Positions 1 to 7,246 of a stretch of 9,548 nt of DNA are shown here, in pieces. The first letter of the stretch is position 1, and every line of letters starts with the position of its first letter. Location of the stretch: contig CAYLYM010000139.1 of assembly GCA_964387645.1 (NCBI GenBank), forward strand, positions 1 to 9,548, given 5' to 3'. A model generated the notes under the pieces. It ran no database searches and was not told where the DNA came from. It saw only the letters and a program-made list of their open reading frames with translations. This stretch comes from CAYLYM01 sp964387645 (GTDB taxonomy: Bacteria; Calditrichota; Calditrichia; RBG-13-44-9). The translations under genes and the position numbers were made by a program.

Positions 1-289
1 AATAAGTCGCTTTTGGAGGTCAAAAAGTCACATCCGATTTTGAAAATTTTTGATTATTGCCTTTTCCCCAATGAAACCAATTTTAATTTTGGGTAAACAA
101 AGAAAATCATACAATTATTGCTGTTATGGGACCTAAACTCATGTATAGAAATTGTAGTTAGTTTTAATAGATTTAGTTAAAAGAATATTGGGTAAAGATG
201 GAAACTTTACCAATTTGTGATTAATTCTACAATGTTGCATCCAAATTAGGAGGACATAGAAGAATTCTCTGTATTATTAAAAATGTAGG
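1..289. other. Intergenic or gene-edge region without a convincing gene
   Basis: No open frame here has a usable start. The plus-strand frame beginning at base 1 stays open for 31 codons, to a TAA at 94-96. It could be the tail of a gene that begins outside the window, but its translation resembles no family I know and the stretch is too short to judge. The only structure seen is the hairpin at 187-214. A perfect AGGAGG at 248-253 has no start codon at a useful distance. Confidence 0.4.
187..214 (-). terminator. Hairpin downstream of the hybrid kinase, possible terminator
   Basis: A 7-bp perfect inverted repeat, GGTAAAG at 191-197 and CTTTACC at 205-211, encloses a 7-base loop. Allowing one bulged G extends the stem outward through ATTG/CAAT to about 10 bp. 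It lies about 75 bases past the stop codon of the minus-strand hybrid kinase. On that strand the stem is followed by a moderately T-rich run (ATATTCTTTTAA). That is weaker than a classical U-tract, so this could instead be a simple mRNA 3' end stem or chance. Confidence 0.3.
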
Positions 290-3200
290 TTATTCATTAT
301 TGAAAAATTTATTCAATGTTTGTGAAATGGTTTCAATGGAAAAGGGCTTTGGTAAAACACCCAAAACACCACTTTGAAGCATTTCGGGAATTCCTTTTTG
401 CTCAGCATAGCCACTGCAAAGAATAACTTTTACATAAGGATCCAACTTTTTTAGTACTTCAAATGTTTGCTTTCCAGACATTTGAGGCATAAGATAATCC
501 AGTAAAATAAGATCAATTTCTGGTTTTTTTTCTTTGTAAATTTTAATGGCTTCTTTTCCATTATAAGCTACAAATACTTTATATCCTAAATGTTGTAATA
601 ATGCTTTTGTTGTATCGGCTAAAGTTTTCTCATCATCGACCAGAAGAATAGTTCCTGCTCCAGTAATTGTCCTGGCAAGTGTCTCAACTGTTTCTTTAAG
701 AGGGGGATTATCAGAAGCAGGAAAGAAAAGTTCGAATTTTGCACCTTGATGTGGTTTACTGGATAGTCGAATGATGCCATTATGTTTTTTAGTGATTCCG
801 TAAACAATACTCAGCCCCAGACCAGATCCTTTACCATTCTTTTTGGTAGTAAAAAATGGATCGAAAATTTTGTTTCTAATTTCTGGTGGTATTCCTGGTC
901 CCGTGTCATGGACAGCCAGATAAACATACCATCCGGTTTTGAAGTCAGGATCTAAATGCTGATAAGATTTATCAATCTGGACATTTTTCGTCTGTATAGT
1001 AATCTTCCCTCCCCGAGGCATGGCATCTCTGGCATTGATGACTAAATTCAACAATATCTGAACGAATTGGTTTTGATCTCCAACAATAGTTTTTAAATCA
1101 GGGGCTAAATCCAGAACCATTTCAATGTTTGGCCCGGACGCTTTCTCTAAAAGGTGGCGATTGTTTTGAATAAGTGTATTCAATTGGAATGGAACAAATT
1201 TTTCTTTTTCCTTTCGTGTGAAACTTAAAAGCTGTTTGGTTAATTGCCCGGCGCGTTGTGCCATTTTATAAATGATTTCGGCCCTCTGTTGGGTTTTGGG
1301 ATGATCGGGATCGATCATGATCATCTGAGCGCAGGGGTAAATAGCCGCAAGTACATTGTTAAAGTCGTGGGCAATTCCTGCTGTTAACGTACCAAGAGTA
1401 TCCATTTTCTGGGCATAAAAGAGCTGGTTCTCTAAAGATTTTATTCGGCCTGTATCAGAAATTTGTCCAAGTAATGCGGGTTTGCCCTTATAAGAAATGT
1501 ATGAGAAAAAGCCTACACATTCTGTTTCTTTACCATCTTTCGAAAGAAGCTTAAATTCTTTTTTGAAAACTTTGTTTATATTTATCGACTTTTGTTTGAA
1601 TATATGTTGGATCTTATTTAAGTCATTTACATGGACCAGATCTCTAAAACTAACATCGAGTAATTCACTTTCAGAGTAGCCTGTTAATTCAGATAGCTTG
1701 GGATTTACTAACTTAAGCTGGTTCTCTTGCTCGATGAAAGCTGCTGTGGGAGAGTGTTCAAAAAAGTTCCGGTAGTTTTTCTCGGAATTCTGGATAAGCT
1801 GTAATAAAAATTGATTTTTTATAAGAAGATTTATTTGTTGTAAGTAAATGTCAAATATATATTTGTCTTCTTCAGTAAATTTTTTCTTCTGATCATAACT
1901 GTCTATATTAAGAAGTGCATATGGTTTATTATCTACCTGAATTACTCCACTGAGTGTAAACTGTATACTGTCAATCTTTCCATACTTTTTCAAAATTTCA
2001 TATTCTTGTGTATTTAAAATTTTTACTGCTTCATTTCTTATTTTTGGAATTTCACAAATCTGGGCACCTTTCATTAACATCTGTATCTGGCTACTATATT
2101 CTTGATATTTTTCTGGTTTGTTTTTAAACAATGTAACTTTCTTGAGTTGATCCAAATCATAACCTTGAGCTGCAACAAAGTGTAATCCGTCTTTTTCAAT
2201 TTTTAAAACACTACCTGCATCCGCATTGGGGATAAGTTCAATACAATATTGAAGAATTCTATTGAGTATATTGGGATTACTATGATCAAGCAAAAGTTCT
2301 TTTTGCAGTTTAACGAGTAACTCCAATCGTCTTTTAAATTTTTCAAATATAGTCGATTCTTCCGGGAGTATTTTTTCTTCTTTTAAAGAAAATACATATC
2401 GAATATTTCCATTTAATGACTCCAATTCACCGAAACGAAATTGCACCGAAATATTTTTATGTGGAGTCCGCTTCAGAAAAAATTTGTCAATTTCTTTTTT
2501 TCTTATTTTCTGTATAAAATCTTTGAAAGACGCAACATTTCCGTTTGAAGGATGCGCAACCCAGTCAAAAAAATGTGATCCAATAATCTGTTCAATTTTT
2601 ACTCCAAGCAATTGGGCGAACTGATTATTACATGTTAGAATTCTACCTGTATGGTCGCAAATAGTTTGTGGTGTAAAAGACAAGTGCTGAAGCAAACCAG
2701 ATTTCTTTTGTTCATAGGCTAACTTTTTCTTTAATTTTCGGCTATTCGGAAGGGGTATAATGTAACCGTCTATCTTTATTGGCGAACCTGTAGTGTCGTA
2801 TTGAATTATTCCCTCTTCGAAGACATTATAATATTCACCATTCCGGAATCTGAGTGAGTATTGAATGGAATATTTATTTTTTCTGCCTTGATAAATTTGA
2901 TTTAATGTATTTTTAATTTTTTCCAGATCCCTGGGATGAATTAGGTTTTTCCAAAATCCCGCCTCGGAGAATTTTTTTTCAGGAAAACCACAAATCTTCG
3001 AAATAAATTGATTAACCTTAGAATGACCTTCAAGTCGCTGGCCAATAATTTGGAAAATACCTGCTGGTACATCCGGGAAAGTTTTATTTAACGCTGAATC
3101 ATTTTTTTTCGCCAAAATTTGTAAATGCAGCTCATAGTTTTTGTTAATGAATGTTTGTAATTCATCAAATTTCTCCAGAATAAAACCAATTTTATTCTGG

Positions 3201-3550
3201 ATTGACTGTGGTTCGGTTTCTATTTTTTTAAGTATATTTTGAATAAGTAAATCTCTGAGTTTGGAAATGACTAAAGTGGCATTTTCCCGGTTTATGTTGT
3301 TTCGAATGAAATGGGGAATGGCCTCATCGATGAGTTGAAAATGTTTATAAGAATCCTTTCCTTCTAATCCGTCCATGAATGATTGGTAAAAATCAAATAA
3401 TTTTTCCTGGCTGAAATTTTTTCTAAATTGAATAATTTCAAGGATTTTATGAATTTCTTCCAGCCAATCTTCAAATATTTTCAATCTGGTTGATTTATCT
3501 GTTTGAATGCGTTCGGTTTCTTTATCCATGGTTTGAAAATCAGTTTGCAT
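290..3550 (-). CDS. Soluble hybrid sensor histidine kinase (PAS-PAS-GAF-PAS-HisKA-HATPase-REC)
   Basis: This 1086-residue hybrid two-component kinase has no membrane segment or signal peptide and so should act in the cytoplasm. Domain order: a helical N-terminal region (about 20-150) faintly like RsbR-type co-antagonist N-termini; a PAS (about 160-265, with RFRNGEYYNVFEEG); a degenerate PAS (288-390); a GAF (about 400-575); a clear PAS (590-700, FFEHSPTAAFIEQ...ELTGYSESELL); HisKA with phospho-acceptor His728 in AGIAHDFNN; an HATPase with N-box NLVINARDA (Asn839), G1 DTGPGIP (882-888), F-box FDPFFTTK and G2 GKGSGLGLS (906-914); and a C-terminal receiver with Asp972/Asp973, phospho-acceptor Asp1018, Ser1046 and Lys1068. 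All catalytic residues are present. The ligand is unknown. There is no HPt domain and no partner regulator nearby, so output is probably through the receiver or an unlinked HPt/regulator. The first Met was chosen; Met8 is possible. Only a weak purine run (GAGAGAAAAG) precedes the start. Confidence 0.96.
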   Translation of the reverse strand: MQTDFQTMDKETERIQTDKSTRLKIFEDWLEEIHKILEIIQFRKNFSQEKLFDFYQSFMDGLEGKDSYKHFQLIDEAIPHFIRNNINRENATLVISKLRDLLIQNILKKIETEPQSIQNKIGFILEKFDELQTFINKNYELHLQILAKKNDSALNKTFPDVPAGIFQIIGQRLEGHSKVNQFISKICGFPEKKFSEAGFWKNLIHPRDLEKIKNTLNQIYQGRKNKYSIQYSLRFRNGEYYNVFEEGIIQYDTTGSPIKIDGYIIPLPNSRKLKKKLAYEQKKSGLLQHLSFTPQTICDHTGRILTCNNQFAQLLGVKIEQIIGSHFFDWVAHPSNGNVASFKDFIQKIRKKEIDKFFLKRTPHKNISVQFRFGELESLNGNIRYVFSLKEEKILPEESTIFEKFKRRLELLVKLQKELLLDHSNPNILNRILQYCIELIPNADAGSVLKIEKDGLHFVAAQGYDLDQLKKVTLFKNKPEKYQEYSSQIQMLMKGAQICEIPKIRNEAVKILNTQEYEILKKYGKIDSIQFTLSGVIQVDNKPYALLNIDSYDQKKKFTEEDKYIFDIYLQQINLLIKNQFLLQLIQNSEKNYRNFFEHSPTAAFIEQENQLKLVNPKLSELTGYSESELLDVSFRDLVHVNDLNKIQHIFKQKSININKVFKKEFKLLSKDGKETECVGFFSYISYKGKPALLGQISDTGRIKSLENQLFYAQKMDTLGTLTAGIAHDFNNVLAAIYPCAQMIMIDPDHPKTQQRAEIIYKMAQRAGQLTKQLLSFTRKEKEKFVPFQLNTLIQNNRHLLEKASGPNIEMVLDLAPDLKTIVGDQNQFVQILLNLVINARDAMPRGGKITIQTKNVQIDKSYQHLDPDFKTGWYVYLAVHDTGPGIPPEIRNKIFDPFFTTKKNGKGSGLGLSIVYGITKKHNGIIRLSSKPHQGAKFELFFPASDNPPLKETVETLARTITGAGTILLVDDEKTLADTTKALLQHLGYKVFVAYNGKEAIKIYKEKKPEIDLILLDYLMPQMSGKQTFEVLKKLDPYVKVILCSGYAEQKGIPEMLQSGVLGVLPKPFSIETISQTLNKFFNNE

Positions 3551-3792
3551 AGTCTTTTCTTTTCTCTCATAATCATTTAAAGTACTTCTATTATCGTTAG
3601 GTTAATCCATAACTTAATAATAATTGTTTAATAGTGTACCGATTTCTAAAGTTATCATTTAGTTATATCCCATATTTTGCATTCGGTTTGGGTGAATTGT
3701 GTATTTTTTGTCAATCGGAAAATTGGTTTATTTTTTTGTTCATTTTCTGAGGAAAAATTAATTTCAAGTACAGGAGGGATTTCTGCGATTTT

Positions 3793-4773
3793 CTATATGA
3801 GAGACAGGATTGTTTCAATAGTGTTAAGGGGATCTTGCCCAATAGCTGTTTCATCTGAGAGTACTATGCCCTGAACCTCTTGAGATAGGAGATGGTGGAA
3901 ATGAACAACTTCTGTTCGAGTTGGCCACGAGTGATCTAATAGATGCAGAAAAACCTGTCCTGCAACGAACACTGGTTTTTTCTTTTTCCGGGATATTTTA
4001 ATCACCTGCTCCTGCCAGGGGCCTAAATCTTTCCAGGGAATCAGGGTCCCTAAATCGCCACGGCAATACCATACCTCATCTGCTTCTTCAAGAATTCCAT
4101 CAAGCTGTTCTAATGCTTCCGGGCATTCTATTTTGGCAATAATGCCTGGCGAGAATTTAATATCGTGACAAATGGATCTAAGCTTGATAAGATCATCTTT
4201 ATTAGACACATAAGAAAGTGCTAAGTGCTTAACACCTAATTCGGCGGCTACTTGAATCTGTTTAATTTGACTGTCTGGGAAAAATTGAGGCGTGATGGAT
4301 TTTTTGTTCAATACTATTCCACTTTTTCCTCTCAGAAGCCCTGGGGTGAGTGCTTTAGCAATAAGATAATTATTTTTATGTTCAACAATTTCGAGTTGGA
4401 TGGCACCATCTTGCAATAAAAGCTTATCTCCAGGATTCACAATTTCGAATAATTCTGGATGCGGGATAGGTATCTGGTTTGAAGTATGTTGATCACCTAA
4501 GATTAAGAAAACTAATCCATTTTTTTCTATCTCAAGTGGTTCTTTAATATATCCAATACGCATCTTATTCCCCTGTAAATCTAAATAAATTTCCGGAGAT
4601 TTTTGTGAGGAAATTTCCCTTACAAAATGGATATATCTTTTCATTTGAGATAAGTCCAGATGGGAACCGTTCAATCGGAAATTCCCCTGTCCATTATTCA
4701 CACAAAATTCGATAAAATCTCTTTTTAAACTTGCAGGCCCCAGAGTGCTAATGATTTTAAAATGACTTTCCAT
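3793..4773 (-). CDS. Pyruvate kinase-like protein, barrel plus B domain only, no C-terminal domain
   Basis: Pyruvate kinases transfer phosphate from PEP to ADP. This 326-residue protein follows the family from its N-terminus: KIISTLGPAS (6-15), RLNGSH (33-38), LDLQGNKMR (64-72), a B domain with NPGDKLLLQDG (113-123), KIE (214-216, matching the catalytic Lys and metal-binding Glu), CRGDLG (237-242, metal-binding Asp240), PTRTE (284-288) and SDETA (306-310). It ends where the (beta/alpha)8 barrel ends. The roughly 120-150-residue C-terminal domain of ordinary pyruvate kinases (about 470 residues) is absent. The usual active-site Thr of the ATQM motif is Gly272 (VAGQV), and the G of SGETA is Asp307. 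Residues Leu66, Gln67, Lys70 and Ile73 match the signature I recall for K+-independent pyruvate kinases. It may be a divergent enzyme or a repurposed fold. It lies 242 bases upstream of the hybrid kinase on the same strand and diverges from the glycosyltransferase gene. No Shine-Dalgarno sequence is visible. Confidence 0.88.
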   Translation of the reverse strand: MESHFKIISTLGPASLKRDFIEFCVNNGQGNFRLNGSHLDLSQMKRYIHFVREISSQKSPEIYLDLQGNKMRIGYIKEPLEIEKNGLVFLILGDQHTSNQIPIPHPELFEIVNPGDKLLLQDGAIQLEIVEHKNNYLIAKALTPGLLRGKSGIVLNKKSITPQFFPDSQIKQIQVAAELGVKHLALSYVSNKDDLIKLRSICHDIKFSPGIIAKIECPEALEQLDGILEEADEVWYCRGDLGTLIPWKDLGPWQEQVIKISRKKKKPVFVAGQVFLHLLDHSWPTRTEVVHFHHLLSQEVQGIVLSDETAIGQDPLNTIETILSLI

Positions 4774-4780
4774 TTTGAAT

Positions 4781-4815
4781 GATTATTTTTAATCCCCAAT
4801 AAATTTTAAATTTAT
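4781..4815. promoter_or_regulatory. Two perfect inverted repeats upstream of the pyruvate kinase-like gene
   Basis: GATTA-TTTT-TAATC (4781-4794) and the 17-base palindrome ATAAATTT-T-AAATTTAT (4799-4815) lie 8 and 26 bases upstream of the minus-strand start codon at 4773. They could be operator half-sites or 5' leader stems of that gene. They consist almost only of A and T in an A+T-rich region, so chance is a fair alternative. Confidence 0.25.
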
Positions 4816-4853
4816 AGTCAAAAGTGGTGTTTTCAAATAAAAAGAAAAACTTG

Positions 4854-4873
4854 TGAAAAAAAGAGTTTTTTCA
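4854..4873. promoter_or_regulatory. A-tract/T-tract inverted repeat just upstream of the GT9 promoter
   Basis: The 8-bp perfect arms TGAAAAAA (4854-4861) and TTTTTTCA (4866-4873) are separated by AGAG. The repeat ends 6 bases before the TTGACA at 4880-4885, the position where UP elements (A/T tracts bound by the RNA polymerase alpha subunit) occur. It could also serve as an operator for the divergent promoters. This reading rests on position and composition only. Confidence 0.3.
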
Positions 4874-4878
4874 ATTTG

Positions 4879-4910
4879 TTTGACATTAAAATTGTCTATT
4901 TTTACTTTAG
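4879..4910 (+). promoter_or_regulatory. Promoter of the GT9 glycosyltransferase gene
   Basis: A perfect TTGACA (4880-4885) is followed after 17 bases by TACTTT (4903-4908). The same stretch read as a Bacteroidota-type promoter is TTTG (4879-4882), 20 bases, then TACTTTAG (4903-4910), one mismatch from TAnnTTTG. Either reading puts the transcription start at about 4914-4917, almost on the ATG at 4917. The mRNA would then have little or no leader, which agrees with the lack of a Shine-Dalgarno sequence. Confidence 0.5.
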
Positions 4911-4916
4911 AAAGTT

Positions 4917-6002
4917 ATGAAATTCAAAATATTGAAAAAAATAGAATTAAGCGGTAAATGGCTGCTAAACCGTTTTTTGCAGTTAGTTTTGAGCAGGAAC
5001 CCATTTGAACAGCTCGATCCGCTTCAATTCAGAAAGTTGCTTTTATTACGTTTAGATTCACGAATTGGGAACGGTATAATGTTGCTCCCGCTTTTGAATT
5101 CAATAAAAAAGGAGCGTCCTGATATAGAATTACACTTAGTTATTAATCCGGCAATAGCGGACCTGTTCAGTGAGTTTTTTCCCGGAACTATAGACAAGAC
5201 CTGGGTCTATGATCAGAAAAAATTACTTAAAAATCCTTTGAGGTTTTGGGAATGGCTCAGGAAATTACGAAAGGAAAATTTTGACCTTATCTTGAGTAGC
5301 CATAATACAGATAATTTTTCCCTCTCTCAGGCCCTATTGGGACGGTGGTGTAAGCCAAAGGTTCTGGTGGGTTTCGACTGGAAAGATAGCCGTAAATTTT
5401 ATGATATCGCTATCAAATCTTCCCCGAATATTCATTATGCTAGGGCTCAATTCGATTTATGGAAATATTTTTATCCACAGGCTCATTTTGAGATGGGTAG
5501 ACTCAAAATACCTTATCAGTTAGTAGACAAATATCGAAAAAAATGGAAAGATGGAATGAATTTTAAAGGAATTTTGTTCTGGTTAGGAGCGACCGGCGAT
5601 AAAGTTTTGCCATCTGAACTTGTCATGTTTTTAGATGAATCTATTCCCAATTTTACTCACTTGCCTGTAAATTATGCATTGGGTTCAGCAGATCAGTCTA
5701 TATTAGATAAATATCCACCAGTCATCCGTGACAAAGCGATCATATGGAATAAACCGTTAAAAGAAACGGCGTTATTTTTCTCAATGTTTGATCTTTTCAT
5801 TTCTGGGGATACCGGGCCAATGCATCTGGCAGTGGCATCAGGAATACCTACATTAACAGTTTTTTTATCAACCAATTTAAAACAATATGGTTACATCGAT
5901 CATAGAAAGCATTTTTCTGTAAAATATGACGGTAGTGCTGAATGCCGAGCCAGGATATTGGAATATTTGAAAAAACTAACCCGGCTTATTGAGAAAGTCT
6001 AA
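4917..6002 (+). CDS. Glycosyltransferase family 9 (heptosyltransferase-like) protein
   Basis: This GT-B fold transferase of the GT9 family probably adds a sugar from a nucleotide-activated donor to a lipopolysaccharide core or other surface glycan at the cytoplasmic face of the inner membrane. The family's N-terminal motif is seen as LLLLRLDSRIGNGIMLLPLL (41-60), followed by the expected PDIELHLVINPAIADLF stretch. The C-terminal half carries GATGDKVLP (224-232), a variant of the usual KxWP region, and the hallmark nucleotide-sugar-binding motif SGDTGPMHLA (296-305) followed by ASGIPTLTVF. The length of 361 residues is normal. The first 35 residues are basic and amphipathic, with no signal peptide. 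The exact sugar and acceptor cannot be read from sequence. It stands alone: no other glycan gene is in view. The start has no Shine-Dalgarno sequence and sits directly after its promoter. Confidence 0.93.
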   Translation: MKFKILKKIELSGKWLLNRFLQLVLSRNPFEQLDPLQFRKLLLLRLDSRIGNGIMLLPLLNSIKKERPDIELHLVINPAIADLFSEFFPGTIDKTWVYDQKKLLKNPLRFWEWLRKLRKENFDLILSSHNTDNFSLSQALLGRWCKPKVLVGFDWKDSRKFYDIAIKSSPNIHYARAQFDLWKYFYPQAHFEMGRLKIPYQLVDKYRKKWKDGMNFKGILFWLGATGDKVLPSELVMFLDESIPNFTHLPVNYALGSADQSILDKYPPVIRDKAIIWNKPLKETALFFSMFDLFISGDTGPMHLAVASGIPTLTVFLSTNLKQYGYIDHRKHFSVKYDGSAECRARILEYLKKLTRLIEKV

Positions 6003-6120
6003 ATCGATGCCAAATGAATTCGTTCTGAAAATAGTATTGGTTTTTTAAAAAAATATGAATGCTTCTGAGAATTTTAAAATCATTTTATTTGAACAAATGA
6101 AAAAATAATGTAAAAAATAT

Positions 6121-7068
6121 ATGTCCAAAAATTCAAATTTAGATGAATTGATAGCAGGTATCCTTTCAGGTAGTCATCGATTTTTAGCGAGGGCTATAAC
6201 CTTAACGGAGAATGCCGAACCACTGGCTGAAGAAATCCTGAAGAAAATATTCCCGCATACTGGCCAAACCTACCGTATTGGAATTACTGGCCCGCCGGGT
6301 GCAGGAAAGAGTACCCTTACAGCTAAATTAGCAAAAATATTTCGTTCCCGGAAAAAGAAGGTGGGGATTATAGCCGTTGATCCTACCAGTCCCTTTAGTG
6401 GTGGTGCCTTGCTAGGCGATAGGATTAGAATGAGCGAATTAACCGCGGATCCTGGAGTTTTCATCCGGAGTATGGCCACTCGTGGGAGTATGGGCGGGCT
6501 CTCTAAGGCAGCTCATGATGTGGCTGATCTGATGGACGCTGCGGGTATGAACATTGTGATCATGGAAACGGTTGGAGTGGGACAAATTGAGTTGGATGTT
6601 GCCCGGGCAGCTGATACTACCGTTGTAGTGCTGGTTCCTGAATCCGGAGATAGTATCCAGGCCATGAAAGCCGGCCTGATGGAGATTGCAGATATTTTTG
6701 TGATTAACAAAGCCGATAGAGAAGGAGCAAATAAGCTGCAGATCGAACTTGAATTAATGTTAGATCTGCAAGCCGATAAAAAAGAATGGAAGCCGCCTAT
6801 CATCCAGACAGTAGCCAATCAAGATGTCGGCATTGAAGATCTTTTCGAATTTCTGGAGAAACATAATGAATTTTTGACTCAACATGGTTTAGGGAATGAT
6901 AAAAACTACCAGCGCGTTTTAGATAAAATAAACTATATTATACATAAGGAAATGGAAAGGAATTTTTGGACAGAAAGTCGCCGAGAAACTTTTGCTAAAA
7001 AGTTGCCATCTGTTTTGAGTCGAAAACTATCACCACATGAGTTGGTTTCCCTACTCTCGAATAAATAA
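6121..7068 (+). CDS. meaB: MeaB/ArgK-type G3E GTPase, methylmalonyl-CoA mutase chaperone
   Basis: MeaB (ArgK/YgfD) is a SIMIBI-class GTPase that binds adenosylcobalamin-dependent methylmalonyl-CoA mutase. It gates cofactor loading and protects the enzyme from inactivation. The sequence shows the Walker A loop GPPGAGKST (57-65), the family block VDPTSPFSGGALLGDRIRM (86-104), TRGSMGGLS (120-128), the switch/Walker B region METVGVGQIE (148-157) and the base-recognition NKAD (196-199). A helical C-terminal tail for dimerisation includes FWTESRRETFAKKL. The length of 315 residues is typical. Neither the mutase subunits nor the epimerase is in the window, although they often neighbour meaB. The ATG is preceded by an A-rich run without a Shine-Dalgarno sequence, 118 bases after the glycosyltransferase stop. 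Two micro-ORFs follow after 14 bases and may be cotranscribed. Confidence 0.95.
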   Translation: MSKNSNLDELIAGILSGSHRFLARAITLTENAEPLAEEILKKIFPHTGQTYRIGITGPPGAGKSTLTAKLAKIFRSRKKKVGIIAVDPTSPFSGGALLGDRIRMSELTADPGVFIRSMATRGSMGGLSKAAHDVADLMDAAGMNIVIMETVGVGQIELDVARAADTTVVVLVPESGDSIQAMKAGLMEIADIFVINKADREGANKLQIELELMLDLQADKKEWKPPIIQTVANQDVGIEDLFEFLEKHNEFLTQHGLGNDKNYQRVLDKINYIIHKEMERNFWTESRRETFAKKLPSVLSRKLSPHELVSLLSNK

Positions 7069-7082
7069 ATGAAGGGAATAAG

Positions 7083-7181
7083 ATGTTTAAATTTTATTTT
7101 GCTATGCTTATTTTGCCGCTTCTGATCATTCTTGGGGCAATCTATCTTACCTGGAGAAGCAAAGGGAGACAACAGCTATGA
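7083..7181 (+). CDS. Predicted 32-residue single-span membrane micropeptide
   Basis: This short frame starts 14 bases after the meaB stop and has a good ribosome binding site (GAAGGGA, 7071-7077) about 5 bases before the ATG. It encodes a short N-terminus (MFKFYF), a hydrophobic span of about 17 residues (AMLILPLLIILGAIYLT) and a basic tail (WRSKGRQQL). This is the layout of a small inner-membrane protein with the C-terminus in the cytoplasm, like subunits such as CcmD, CcoQ or CydX, though I cannot match it to any of them. Its last bases form an ATGA overlap with the next frame. The local G+C content is clearly above that of the neighbouring spacers, which supports coding. Its function is unknown. 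Confidence 0.55.
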   Translation: MFKFYFAMLILPLLIILGAIYLTWRSKGRQQL

Positions 7182-7246
7182 GTGAAATGATTCAGCATAC
7201 CATACCACAGAGTGGCTATTTTTCTGTAATGACCGGGAAAAAGTGA
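7178..7246 (+). CDS. Predicted 22-residue micropeptide coupled to the preceding frame
   Basis: The start codon overlaps the stop of the 32-residue frame (ATGA, 7178-7181), the usual arrangement for translational coupling. A purine-rich ribosome binding site (AAGGGAGA, 7162-7169) lies about 8 bases upstream. The product, MSEMIQHTIPQSGYFSVMTGKK, is soluble and polar and has no family I recognise. Support comes from the overlap, the ribosome binding site and the roughly 44% G+C of the stretch against about 15-25% in the spacer after 7250. At 22 codons it may still be a chance frame or the remnant of a longer gene. Confidence 0.35.
   Translation: MSEMIQHTIPQSGYFSVMTGKK

Noticed and set aside
1..96. 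Open plus-strand frame from the window edge (31 codons) as the tail of an upstream gene
   Set aside because: It is too short, has no recognisable motif and cannot be checked without the sequence before the window.
248..253. Perfect AGGAGG on the plus strand, as for a ribosome binding site
   Set aside because: No ATG, GTG or TTG lies at a useful distance, and the next ATG (284) is followed at once by a stop codon.
3677..3874. Plus-strand frame of 65 codons overlapping the end of the pyruvate kinase-like gene
   Set aside because: Its second half is antisense to the conserved end of that gene. The product has no family features and no ribosome binding site.
6270..6818. Two minus-strand frames (6270-6479 and 6513-6818) inside meaB
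   Set aside because: They are antisense to the conserved GTPase motifs and are explained by meaB codon use.
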